This document shows, in pieces, positions 1 to 8,631 of a DNA stretch of 64,000 bases. How positions within the stretch are numbered: the first letter of the stretch is position 1; each line of letters begins with the position of its first letter. Position numbers and translations under genes: made by a program. This DNA comes from Candidatus Thermodiscus eudorianus (lineage in GTDB: Archaea; Thermoproteota; Thermoprotei_A; Sulfolobales; Acidilobaceae). The DNA is taken from the NCBI GenBank assembly GCA_015521085.1, contig WAOW01000004.1, forward strand, positions 124,001-188,000. The letters are read 5' to 3'. Below the pieces are notes generated by a model. The model was not told the origin of the DNA. It saw only the letters and a list, made by a program, of their open reading frames with translations, and ran no database searches.

Positions 1-2
1 AC

Positions 3-1262
3 GGCCGGAGGAGGATTGGGAAGACCAGGCTCATACTAGAGTGGGCCCGCGGGAAGAGGCACGCATACTACCAGGCAGGGCTCTGGGGCCACAGGGCGAA
101 TATAGAGGGCCTCTCACAGGCTATAGAAGAGCAGCTGGGTGTACCTGGAGCCTCCGGCGTAGGCGATCTAAAGAGCCTTCTAAGCCTCACGGCGGGGTTT
201 GTACGGGAGAGGGCGGCTGTAGTAATAGATGAGTTCACCTACTGGGCCCGGACGGATCCAGGCGTGGTCAGCGATATACAGTGGTTCGTAGACCACGTAC
301 TACCCGGTAGCAAGCTACTACTAGTGCTTACTGGCAGCCTCTTGGGCGTTATTGAGAGGAGTGTGCTAGGCGGGGGTGCACCCCTCTACGGTAGAGCCGG
401 CTTGAGGCTGAGGATAGAGGAGCTGAGCCCCTGGTGCATCCCATCCTTTGCCCCGGGCTACACGCCGAGCCAGCTAGTGGAGACATACTCGCTCTTCGGA
501 GGGACCCCCTACTATCTACGCCTCCTAGATCCCTCCAAGACCCCGCTCGACGCCTGGCACGAGCTACTGGGGCCCCAGGGCCTGCTGGGTGACGAGCCCA
601 TCTTCGCCCTCAGGGACGAGTTCCGCGACCCCCACCCCTACCTGGCACTTCTACAGGCGATGGCCGCGGCTCCGTGGACTCTCGTGGGGAAGGCTGCCGC
701 TAGGGCGGGACTCCCGTCTAGCCACGCCAGCATATACGCCAGGAGGCTCGTCGCCCTGGGCGTGTTAAGGGAAGTCCCACTGCTCTCCCCGGGTAGGAGG
801 AGGCTGTATTCTATAGTTGACAAGCCGTTGAGGGCACTCCTTAGCTATCCGGCTCACGCCCTTGAGGGGGACTCGCCTAGGGTGAGGCAGTGGTATGCCA
901 GGATTGTAGCCCAGGGCTGGGAGGAGCTAGCCATGTACCATGCAACGTATCACTTGGCTCGGGTGCTTGGGGTTAACGCTTCGAGGGCTGGGAAGGTTCT
1001 CCATAGGGGTGGGGAGGTTGACTGGGTCGTTATCGACGAGGAGAATGAGAGGATCCTGGCTGTGGAGGCTAAATGGACCAGTATGTCCAGGGTGGATGCG
1101 GAGAGGCTGGCGGGGAGGTTGAGGAACCTTGTGCCCTCGCTCCTACCAGCCAGGTATGGTCACTATCCTGTGACCCCGGTACTGTACCTCAGGGGAGCTG
1201 GCGGGGGCGGGGGTTATCACCTCGTGACCCCGGGGGATTTACCGTGGGGTGAGTGCAGGTAG
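3..1262 (+). CDS. Archaeal AAA ATPase (ATPase_2/DUF234 type), 5' end outside window
   Basis: The reading frame is open from base 3, so the start lies before the window; 419 codons are visible. It opens with a P-loop (GRRRIGKT), followed near residue 74 by a Walker B stretch (AVVIDEF). The C-terminal part has a winged-helix-like region and then an acidic nuclease-like patch (VDWVVIDEENERILAVEAKW), the arrangement of archaeal ATPase_2 proteins with a DUF234 tail. These proteins are often linked to mobile DNA or defence, but their substrates are mostly unknown. A second member of the broad family lies at 55.2 kb. The family call is firm; the role is not known. Confidence 0.8.
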   Translation, partial: GRRRIGKTRLILEWARGKRHAYYQAGLWGHRANIEGLSQAIEEQLGVPGASGVGDLKSLLSLTAGFVRERAAVVIDEFTYWARTDPGVVSDIQWFVDHVLPGSKLLLVLTGSLLGVIERSVLGGGAPLYGRAGLRLRIEELSPWCIPSFAPGYTPSQLVETYSLFGGTPYYLRLLDPSKTPLDAWHELLGPQGLLGDEPIFALRDEFRDPHPYLALLQAMAAAPWTLVGKAAARAGLPSSHASIYARRLVALGVLREVPLLSPGRRRLYSIVDKPLRALLSYPAHALEGDSPRVRQWYARIVAQGWEELAMYHATYHLARVLGVNASRAGKVLHRGGEVDWVVIDEENERILAVEAKWTSMSRVDAERLAGRLRNLVPSLLPARYGHYPVTPVLYLRGAGGGGGYHLVTPGDLPWGECR

Positions 1263-1318
1263 CGGGAACTCTATTCTTTTGATGGTTTTACGTTATTTAC
1301 GTTGTCTGGGCCCATGGC

Positions 1319-1329
1319 CTCTATATCTT
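1319..1329 (+). promoter_or_regulatory. Probable TATA box for topoisomerase VI A gene
   Basis: The AT-rich stretch CTATATCTTTA lies in the 130-bp gap between the ATPase and top6A, about 70 bp before the TTG start. It is the best TATA-like element in the gap. The leader would be about 40 nt. Confidence 0.4.
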
Positions 1330-1393
1330 TAATTGCCTCCCCGCGTGCCTTATCTAGAGGAGCCGGCTAGAGGGTATTGTAGGGGTACTGTAG

Positions 1394-3922
1394 TTGCAGG
1401 GCGGCGGTAGCGGTATCGACAAGGTGGACTTGGAGGCTAGGAGGAGGGCTGCCCGGGTAATCCACGAGAGGTTCTCCAGGATCCTTCGGGACTTGTTGGA
1501 GTCTAAGCCCCCGGTCCTGGAGATTCCTAAGCGTACGTTGAGTAACGTGCGGTTTGACCCGGAGAAGGGTATCCTGGTTATGGGCGAGGAGAAGATTAGG
1601 CGTGAGTTCCTCAACATGGGTGAGACTCGTAAGTTCATGCAGACCCTCTTAATGGCCGCCATAATATACCAGGCCCTCGTCGAGAACGAGTACCCCACTA
1701 TAAGGGACCTCTACTACAGGGGGAAGCACACTATAGTCTATAGGGACCTCCGGGGTAGGAGGAGGGAGGAGAATACCTGGAACGAGCAGAGTGAGAGCGA
1801 CGCTGCGATCCGCGACATAGAGGTCTACACGGGCCTCCTCCGCGAGGACATGCTGATACTCTCCAAGGAGAAGGGTAAGGTCGTCGGCCGCATGACCATA
1901 CGTAGCGGGGGCGACGTCATAGACCTCTCCCGGATGGGCCATGGCGCCTATGCGATCGAGTCTACCCCCGACCTCATAGAGTTCCTAGACGTTGACGCCG
2001 AGTTCGTGCTAGTCGTGGAGAAGGACGCCGTCTTCCAGCAGCTCCACAGGATAAAGTTCTGGGACAAGTATAGGGCGCTCCTAGTCACTGGAGCCGGGCA
2101 GCCGGATAGGGCGACCCGCCGCTTCGTCCGCCGCCTCAACGAGGAGCTCGGCCTCCCAATATACATCCTGACCGACTCCATCCCCGAGGACGAAGTCGTG
2201 GTCGTAAGGGATATGGCCACGGGCCTCGTGCACGCGGCCCCCATCGGCGAGCTGCTCGGGAGACACTTCACCCCGGGCGTTTCAAGGGAGAGGATAGAGC
2301 TCCCAATAGAGGTTCCGAGCTGGAACCCCGTGACTGGTAGGGTCGAGTGGACCCCGGTGGGCTACATCTACAGGCACTACATCGATGACGAGATACTGGA
2401 GATCGAGACCCATGGCCGCGGGGTTGTGAGGGTCACCAAGGCCCACAGCCTATTCGTATTCAGAGACGGGAAAATACAGGTAATACCGGCCAGAGACATA
2501 AAGCCAGGAGACCACATAATAGTAACAGAAAAACTACCCGATTTCCCAGAAACATATAGTCACATTAATTTCAAAGAATTAGCAAGAAAAGTTGTTGGCC
2601 GGTTCAAGATTAGAGAGGCAGGTGGTGATCGCTTCCTTGTTGGCGAGAGTAGAATAAGTATACCCGTCGAACTCGAATTAGACGAGGATCTAGCGTGGTT
2701 TATAGGTATCTATGTTGCCGAGGGCTCAACAGCCTATACTCGCCACCTCACCATTAGTCTAAACAGGGATGAAGAAGATAAGTTTAAGAGGATAATAAAT
2801 ATACTAAAGGAGAAATTCGATATAAAGCCGTACGTCTTTGAAAGAGAAGACAAGCCGGAGTATAGGATATGGATAAACTCTGCTACACTCTATAAAGCAT
2901 TCGACTCCCTTGGACTGATAGCCTCGTCCTGCGAAAAGAGGATACCAGGCGTTATACTCAATGCCACAAGGAACGTGAAGCTTGCATTCATAAAGGGACT
3001 CATCGATGGCGACGGCTCGATAGACAAGTACGGGGACATAATATATGCATCGAGGAGCGAGACACTGGTCAAGCAATTGTTTTTGCTGTTGCTATCTCTA
3101 GGCGTTAATCCTTCAGTAACAATTAATGGCGATGACTACATTATTAGGATAGGCAAAAGTAACGCGAGAACTCCGCCTGAGATATACGAGTATCTAACGG
3201 GTAGACCTGTAGAGTCTCGGTTGAAGGGTCTTCCGACGGATCCCACTTACAGTCTACCAATCAACGATAGCTTAAAGAAGCTCCTTATCAAGTTGATGAA
3301 CTCTAGGAGGATATCCTACAAGCCTACTCAGAAGAGGATCTCAAAGGCTAAACTCGTGCTCGTTAGAGAGGCGAGCGGCTATCTGCCAGACGACTATGCC
3401 CTTGTTGTATCCAGTGATATCTCCGTTGTCCGAGTGAGGAGTGTCAGGACTGTAGGGTATAAGGGATACGTCTACGATTTTGCGGTTCCGACGAGCAACA
3501 CATTCATCGGGAATTTTGGTATTTTATATCATAACTCTGATCCTTATGGCTGGTATATTTATAGTGTGTTTAAGGTTGGTAGTATTCAGTTGTCTTATGA
3601 GAGTGAGCGTTTGGCTACTCCTCGGGCTAGGTTTTTGGGTGTTTCTATGAGTGATGTTTTTGGTTATCGTGGTAAGAGGCCTTATTTGAGTGAGCGGGAG
3701 AGGAGGAATTTTATTATTCGTGCTAAGGATGTTGACTTGCGTCGTGCTCGTGAGTTGATGAGGTATAGTTGGTTTAGGAGTCGTGGTTGGAGGAGGGAGT
3801 TGAAGATGTTTTTGGAGAAGAAGGCTAAGTTGGAGATTGAGGCTATGGCTAGTAAGGGTCTCCGTTTCCTGGCGGACGTGTATATTCCCGAGAAGCTGCA
3901 GACTGGTGACTGGCTCGAATAG
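1394..3922 (+). CDS. top6A: DNA topoisomerase VI subunit A with intein
   Basis: Catalytic, Spo11-like subunit of the type IIB topoisomerase that cleaves and passes DNA duplexes. The precursor has 842 residues and would be about 389 after splicing, the normal family size. Visible motifs are the catalytic tyrosine region (LYYRG, residues 106-110), the Toprim glutamate (VVEKDAVF, E209) and the Toprim DxD split by the intein (D261, then S715-D716). The start is a TTG; no ATG precedes the conserved region. The B subunit, usually adjacent, is absent here. Codon use is mosaic: C-ending in much of the N-extein, A-rich in the endonuclease part of the intein, and abruptly T-rich in the C-extein from 3536. 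Identification is very secure. Confidence 0.95.
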   Translation: MQGGGSGIDKVDLEARRRAARVIHERFSRILRDLLESKPPVLEIPKRTLSNVRFDPEKGILVMGEEKIRREFLNMGETRKFMQTLLMAAIIYQALVENEYPTIRDLYYRGKHTIVYRDLRGRRREENTWNEQSESDAAIRDIEVYTGLLREDMLILSKEKGKVVGRMTIRSGGDVIDLSRMGHGAYAIESTPDLIEFLDVDAEFVLVVEKDAVFQQLHRIKFWDKYRALLVTGAGQPDRATRRFVRRLNEELGLPIYILTDSIPEDEVVVVRDMATGLVHAAPIGELLGRHFTPGVSRERIELPIEVPSWNPVTGRVEWTPVGYIYRHYIDDEILEIETHGRGVVRVTKAHSLFVFRDGKIQVIPARDIKPGDHIIVTEKLPDFPETYSHINFKELARKVVGRFKIREAGGDRFLVGESRISIPVELELDEDLAWFIGIYVAEGSTAYTRHLTISLNRDEEDKFKRIINILKEKFDIKPYVFEREDKPEYRIWINSATLYKAFDSLGLIASSCEKRIPGVILNATRNVKLAFIKGLIDGDGSIDKYGDIIYASRSETLVKQLFLLLLSLGVNPSVTINGDDYIIRIGKSNARTPPEIYEYLTGRPVESRLKGLPTDPTYSLPINDSLKKLLIKLMNSRRISYKPTQKRISKAKLVLVREASGYLPDDYALVVSSDISVVRVRSVRTVGYKGYVYDFAVPTSNTFIGNFGILYHNSDPYGWYIYSVFKVGSIQLSYESERLATPRARFLGVSMSDVFGYRGKRPYLSERERRNFIIRAKDVDLRRARELMRYSWFRSRGWRRELKMFLEKKAKLEIEAMASKGLRFLADVYIPEKLQTGDWLE
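2177..3535 (+). other. Intein with LAGLIDADG homing endonuclease, inside top6A
   Basis: This in-frame insertion covers precursor residues 262-714 (453 aa). It begins with Ser262 and ends with the splice motif LYHN followed by Ser715 as the +1 residue. Block B is visible as VTKAH (T348, H351), block F as VYDFAVPTSNTFI (693-705), and block G as ILYHN. Two LAGLIDADG helices lie at about 433-445 (LAWFIGIYVAEGS) and 530-542 (LAFIKGLIDGDGS). Both have acidic residues, so the endonuclease may be active. The insertion separates the two aspartates of the metal-binding DxD of the host enzyme, so topoisomerase activity should need splicing. Confidence 0.93.
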
Positions 3923-3936
3923 TCTTTATATTTATT

Positions 3937-4611
3937 TTATTTTAGGTCTGTGTAGTCTAGAGAGGCGAGTGCTGCAGTGAATCCGTAGGTTCTCGTAGTA
4001 GAGTCTCTGTAGTGGGCTTCGAACTCTATGGTCACTAGGTTCTTCCCGGGCCCTACTAGTATGGTGCCTTCCCTGTCGACTTTGACTCTTATCGATTCAT
4101 TGGTGTCGAGTCGGACTATCGTGTTGTTTGGGAACTTGAAGTAGACCCCAGACCCATCTATGACGAAGTTCCCCTCGACCCCAGGCCCTCTATACACTCT
4201 TATACCTACGATGACGTGGGTCGCGTTGACAGCAGCGGGGTCGATTATCTTGAGGAGTGCCTGGTCTCCACACTGGTACATTAGGACTGGCACCGGCCGG
4301 GTCGCCTCGGAGACGTTGATGATCGCAGTCTCGCTCGTGGTGGCTATCACCGAGCCGTTTGTAGTTAGCACGAGCCCTCTATATTCGACCTTGTAGGTGG
4401 GGGTGGTGTTATAGCCTCCGACAAGCCGGCAATCCCCCACGGGATACCCTCCAGCACCAGAGACGTACTCCTCCAGATACCACGCGGCCCGGACCGGCGA
4501 TCCACGAGAGCCGGCACACCCTGCTACAACCAGGCACGATGTCATAGCTAGGGCAAGTACTGCTATCACCAGAGTAAGTCGTAGCCCCTTCTCGCTTTGG
4601 GTTGTTAACAA
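3937..4611 (-). CDS. Putative secreted lipoprotein, unknown function
   Basis: A 224-residue protein with an N-terminal hydrophobic segment (about residues 12-30) ending in a lipobox-like VVAGC. This suggests lipid anchoring on the outer face of the membrane. The mature part is beta-rich with several NxT/NxS sites and no family I recognise. The start is a TTG preceded by an AT-rich gap. It converges on top6A, with only 14 bp between stop codons. A surface protein is the most that can be said. Confidence 0.6.
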   Translation of the reverse strand: MLTTQSEKGLRLTLVIAVLALAMTSCLVVAGCAGSRGSPVRAAWYLEEYVSGAGGYPVGDCRLVGGYNTTPTYKVEYRGLVLTTNGSVIATTSETAIINVSEATRPVPVLMYQCGDQALLKIIDPAAVNATHVIVGIRVYRGPGVEGNFVIDGSGVYFKFPNNTIVRLDTNESIRVKVDREGTILVGPGKNLVTIEFEAHYRDSTTRTYGFTAALASLDYTDLK

Positions 4612-4814
4612 GGTAACGGATACCTCCGCGAGTTATAGTCGGGTTTAATGACTTCCTCATCCGAGAGAGTAGAAACATTACAGAGAATTATAGTTTTCTT
4701 TTCCCCGTTTCGTTTATCTCCCTGGTTGTAGTGTTTCCTGCATGACAGCTTCCGGTGGGGACAGTTCTAGTAGTTTTCTCCGCATCTTGCTATAATTGCT
4801 TGAGAAAGATAGCT

Positions 4815-5819
4815 CTATCTCCTAGGCGGGGTCGTCCGGGTTTCCTGTTTCTCCGAGTATAGCCAGCACCTGACGATCCTGTCTCCGCGGACTCGGATTT
4901 CTGGGGGCATCCTCGCGCCACAGACGGGGAGCCTTGACTTGCATCTATCGTGGTACCGGCATATGGGCGGCGGGTCTAGTGGTAGCTTTGGCTCTCCTAG
5001 GTCTTCGCTGGATACTTCTATCCTGTTCCGCGGGTCTGGCCGTGGTATGACTCCTATGAGCATCCTCGTGTAGGGGTGTAGCGGGTTTGATATGAGGTCC
5101 TCGGAAGGCCCCGACTCGACCACCATCCCCATGTACATTACCGCTATATAGTCGCTCATGTAGTTGACGACAGCTATATCGTGGCTTATGAAGATATAGG
5201 AGGTCTTCCTCTTCCGCTGTATCCTTTTGAGCAAGTCCAGGATCTGGGCTTGTACTGATACGTCTAGGGCGCTGGTCGGCTCGTCCAGGACTATTAGATC
5301 CGGCTCTGTGGCGAGCGCCCTGGCTATAGCGACCCTCTGCCTCTGCCCCCCGGACAGTTCGTGGGGGTACCTGTTTATGACGTCGCTCGGCAGGCCTACC
5401 TCCTCCAACAGCCTCTTCACGCTATCGACGAGTTCTCTCTCGCTGGAGACTAGTTTGTGGATCTTCATAGGCCTTCCTATGACGTCTTTGATCCTCATAC
5501 GGGGGTTGAGGCTCGAATAAGGGTCTTGGTATACGATCTGCATCCTCTTACGGTATCTCCTCAGCTCCTTCCTGGGCAGGAAGGTTATGTCGTCGCCGTC
5601 AAATAGTATCTTGCCGCTGGTTGGGGTGTAGAGCCTGATGACCGTCTTCCCCAGGGTGGTCTTGCCGCTTCCACTCTCGCCGATCAGCCCGAGCGTCCTT
5701 CCCCTCTCCAGGGTGAAACTGACGTCGTCAACCGCCTTAAGGGTCCTAGTCTTCCTCAGGCCCTCCTTGACGGTGAAGTATTTCTTCAGGTTCCTTACAA
5801 CCAAGAGCTCGCCAGTCAC
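4815..5819 (-). CDS. Oligopeptide/dipeptide ABC transporter ATPase (OppF/DppF type)
   Basis: A 334-residue ATP-binding subunit of a peptide importer, working on the cytoplasmic face with the OppD-like partner at 5821. Walker A is GESGSGKTT near residue 47, the signature is LSGGQRQRVAIARAL, and Walker B is LIVLDEPTSALD. The C-terminal extension carries the cysteine-containing oligo_HPY region (CRYHDRCKSRLPVCG) typical of the Opp/Dpp subfamily. It is the last gene of a five-gene leftward operon and starts 1 bp after the oppD-like stop. Confidence 0.93.
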   Translation of the reverse strand: MTGELLVVRNLKKYFTVKEGLRKTRTLKAVDDVSFTLERGRTLGLIGESGSGKTTLGKTVIRLYTPTSGKILFDGDDITFLPRKELRRYRKRMQIVYQDPYSSLNPRMRIKDVIGRPMKIHKLVSSERELVDSVKRLLEEVGLPSDVINRYPHELSGGQRQRVAIARALATEPDLIVLDEPTSALDVSVQAQILDLLKRIQRKRKTSYIFISHDIAVVNYMSDYIAVMYMGMVVESGPSEDLISNPLHPYTRMLIGVIPRPDPRNRIEVSSEDLGEPKLPLDPPPICRYHDRCKSRLPVCGARMPPEIRVRGDRIVRCWLYSEKQETRTTPPRR

Positions 5820-5820
5820 G

Positions 5821-6780
5821 CTATTCCCCTCCGTACAGCCAGCAATAGACCCTCCTTCTCCCCCCGATGGTGACTGGCGGCGGCCTCTTGCCGCATTCCT
5901 CCCTCGCGTATGGGCATCTGTCCTTGAAGGGGCACCCTGTTATCTTGTGTCTCAGGTCGGGTATCGAGCCTGGGAGGGGTTCCAGCTTCTCTGATCCTAT
6001 CCTTGGTATTACCTTGAGGAGTAGCTTTGTGTAGGGGTGTAGTGGCTCCTCGAATAAATCGTATACCGGAGAGTCCTCCATCACCATGCCGGCATACATG
6101 ACTATTATCCTATCCGAGATCTGCGCCGCGACTGCGAGATTATGGGTGATGAAGAGCACACTCATCTTATTCCTCTCTTGGAGCCTCTTGAGGAGGGCTA
6201 TTATCTGGGCTTGTACTGATACGTCTAGGGCACTGGTCGGCTCGTCTGCGATCAGCAGGTCGGGGTTGTTCAGGAGGCTCGTTGCTATGAGTACTCTTTG
6301 CTTCATGCCGCCGCTCAGCTCGTGGGGGTACCGCTCTAACACCTTCTCAGGGCTCGGTATCCGGACCTCTCTCAGTAGCTCGATGGACCTCTCTATGGCT
6401 TCTTTCTTGGTTGCGTCTGGGTTGTGGGCAAGGTAGACGTCTGTCATGAAATCCTTTATTTTGAATACCGGGTTTAACGCTGTATTGGGTTCTTGGAAGA
6501 TCATGCTTATCTCGGAGCCCCTGATCTTGTTCATCTCGTCCTCGTCGAGTTCAAGCAGGTTCCTGCCCTTAAACAATACGACGCCGCTATCGACCCTTGC
6601 ATAGGATGGGAGTAGTCTCATGATCGAACGCGCCATAGTGCTCTTACCGCTACCAGACTCCCCCACTAGGCTGACTATCTCGCCCTTCTCTATGCTTATC
6701 GAGGCATTGTCTAACGCGTAGACCTCGCCCTCGTCGGTGATGTATGTTACCGAGAGGTTCCTCACTTCGAGAAGAGCCAT
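5821..6780 (-). CDS. Oligopeptide/dipeptide ABC transporter ATPase (OppD/DppD type)
   Basis: The second ATPase of the importer, about 320 residues from the ATG at 6780 (MALLEVRNLSVTY). A longer frame runs upstream to 6894, but it overlaps the permease gene and its extra 38 residues look non-coding, so I chose the internal ATG. Walker A is GESGSGKST, the signature LSGGMKQRVLIA, and Walker B LLIADEPTSALD. The C-terminal oligo_HPY region has CPFKDRCPYAREECG. It lies 15 bp downstream of the OppC-type permease. Confidence 0.93.
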   Translation of the reverse strand: MALLEVRNLSVTYITDEGEVYALDNASISIEKGEIVSLVGESGSGKSTMARSIMRLLPSYARVDSGVVLFKGRNLLELDEDEMNKIRGSEISMIFQEPNTALNPVFKIKDFMTDVYLAHNPDATKKEAIERSIELLREVRIPSPEKVLERYPHELSGGMKQRVLIATSLLNNPDLLIADEPTSALDVSVQAQIIALLKRLQERNKMSVLFITHNLAVAAQISDRIIVMYAGMVMEDSPVYDLFEEPLHPYTKLLLKVIPRIGSEKLEPLPGSIPDLRHKITGCPFKDRCPYAREECGKRPPPVTIGGRRRVYCWLYGGE

Positions 6781-6794
6781 GGACGCCACCCCCC

Positions 6795-7649
6795 TTACTC
6801 CTTTATCCTCGGGTTCAGTACATCGTTGAGCCCGTCTCCCATTAGATTGAATCCGAGCACTGTTATCGTTAGGAAGAGCCCGGGGAATATCCACATCTGC
6901 GGGGCGATGTCCAGGTATTTCATTGCCTCGTTAATCATAGCGCCCCACTCCGGTGTAGGAGGCTGAACTCCGAGGCCTAGGAAGCTCAACGCGGCCGCGG
7001 TAAGTATGCTCGCCCCAGTCCTCAGCGTGCCGTGGACGATTACAGGGTACATGCTGTTTGGAAGGATATACCTGAAGAGTATGGACAGCCTAGACTCTCC
7101 TATAGCCTCTGCCGCTTCAACATACTCTAGCTCCTTAACCGCCAGGACGGCGCCCCTTGTTATTCTAGCGAACTGGGGGAAATTGTATGCCCCAATAGCC
7201 ACTATCACGTTGAGGAGCCCGGGCCCGACGATGGCCGCCACAAGGATTGCCAGTAGTATGTCGGGGAACGCTAGCAGTATATCTATGAATCTCATAAGCA
7301 CCTCGTCCACGCTCCCGCCCAGGAAACCCGAGACCGCGCCATACAATACCCCGGCTATCACAGCCAATAGTATGCCTGTGAAAGCTACTATCAAGCTCAC
7401 CCTAGCACCATACAGGGTCCTACTGAATATGTCTCTACCCAACTGGTCTGTCCCGAACCAGTGGCTCCTCCCTGGGGGTTGCAGTGCCTCGCTGAGGTTC
7501 CCTTTAACTGGATTGTATGGCGCCACGTAGGGGGCTATCAGGCCCAATACGATGAATAGTATTACTAGTGGGAAGCCTATCTTGAAGCTCCTGTTACGCC
7601 ATAACTTTCTCATCAGGAGCCTGGTCTGCGGTGATAACTCCAGCTTCAT
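6795..7649 (-). CDS. Oligopeptide/dipeptide ABC transporter permease (OppC/DppC type)
   Basis: A 284-residue permease with an N-terminal membrane helix, the OppC_N-type HWFGTDQLGRDIFSR segment (about residues 63-77), and five further helices. The cytoplasmic EAA loop is visible as EYVEAAEAIGESRLSILFRYILPN. It pairs with the OppB-type permease just upstream, whose stop overlaps this gene's start base. Together they should form the membrane channel for peptides. Confidence 0.92.
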   Translation of the reverse strand: MKLELSPQTRLLMRKLWRNRSFKIGFPLVILFIVLGLIAPYVAPYNPVKGNLSEALQPPGRSHWFGTDQLGRDIFSRTLYGARVSLIVAFTGILLAVIAGVLYGAVSGFLGGSVDEVLMRFIDILLAFPDILLAILVAAIVGPGLLNVIVAIGAYNFPQFARITRGAVLAVKELEYVEAAEAIGESRLSILFRYILPNSMYPVIVHGTLRTGASILTAAALSFLGLGVQPPTPEWGAMINEAMKYLDIAPQMWIFPGLFLTITVLGFNLMGDGLNDVLNPRIKE

Positions 7650-8596
7650 TACCTACCACCGGAGATCCTTATCCTGGGATCAATCAACATGTAGAGTATG
7701 TCTACTATGGTGTTGACTATGGCGAACGTGGCGGCTACGAACAATATACCTATCTGGACTAATGGATAGTCCCTGGAGAATATCGCGTCGATCAACAGCC
7801 TACCCAGCCCCGGATACGCGAAGACCGTCTCAGTTATCACGGCGCCAGCGAGCAGGTACCCGAAGATCAGTCCTATCACTGTAACAACCGGTATCAAGGC
7901 GTTCCTCAACGTGTACTTGTATATGACCAGCCTCTCGGGCAAGCCGAATGCGCGGGCCACGGTTACGTGCTCCTGGCCCAGCACTTCGAGCGTGGTCGCC
8001 CTAGTCATCCTCGCTATCGGCGCGGCTCCATAGAGGGCTAACGCTATACCCGGGAGTATGAGGTGCTTGAAGGTTATCTCGCCTGTAACGCTGGTGGCCG
8101 GGAATATGTGGTACTTTACAGTGAATACGAGCATGAGGAATATCGCTATCACGAATATCGGCGTCGACACGCCCAGGATTGCGAAGCCCATGACGGCCTG
8201 GTCGATCCATTTGTTCCTGTTGAGTGCTGCCACCACGCCTAGTGGAATGCCGATGATTGAGGATATGGTGATGCCGACGAGCGCCAGCTTCAACGTGTTT
8301 ATGAACCTGTATCGTATGAGTTCTCCGACTGGCTTGCCGGTTATTATGCTCCTGCCGAAGTCGCCTCTAACTATACGCTCCATGAAGTCGATGTACTGGA
8401 TTAGGAGGGGCTTGTCTAGTCCTAGCTGGCGTCGTATCATTTCCACCTCCTGCTCTGTAGCTTCCGGGCCGGCTAGTATACGGGCTGGATCGCCGGGTAG
8501 GAGGTGGATGATCATGAAGACTATGAAGGACGCGCCTATAAGAGTTATAATAAGAAAAATAAATCTTTTAAAAAGGTATTGTGACATCGATGCCAT
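7649..8596 (-). CDS. Oligopeptide/dipeptide ABC transporter permease (OppB/DppB type)
   Basis: A 315-residue permease with the typical N-terminal helix followed by HLLPGDPARILAGPEA (about residues 32-47). The EAA loop is GQEHVTVARAFGLPERLVIYKYTLRNALIP. There are six predicted membrane segments and a C-terminal DPRIR motif. The start may be the ATG at 8596 or a second ATG three codons later. The gene lies 36 bp downstream of the substrate-binding protein. Confidence 0.92.
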   Translation of the reverse strand: MASMSQYLFKRFIFLIITLIGASFIVFMIIHLLPGDPARILAGPEATEQEVEMIRRQLGLDKPLLIQYIDFMERIVRGDFGRSIITGKPVGELIRYRFINTLKLALVGITISSIIGIPLGVVAALNRNKWIDQAVMGFAILGVSTPIFVIAIFLMLVFTVKYHIFPATSVTGEITFKHLILPGIALALYGAAPIARMTRATTLEVLGQEHVTVARAFGLPERLVIYKYTLRNALIPVVTVIGLIFGYLLAGAVITETVFAYPGLGRLLIDAIFSRDYPLVQIGILFVAATFAIVNTIVDILYMLIDPRIRISGGR

Positions 8597-8631
8597 TACC
8601 TTCCAGCACCTCAGCGGGAGCAGCCCTACTC

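Noticed and set aside
6780-6894. Longer start for the OppD-type ATPase
   Set aside because: The extra 38 residues overlap the permease gene and lack family similarity; the ATG at 6780 gives the normal N-terminus.
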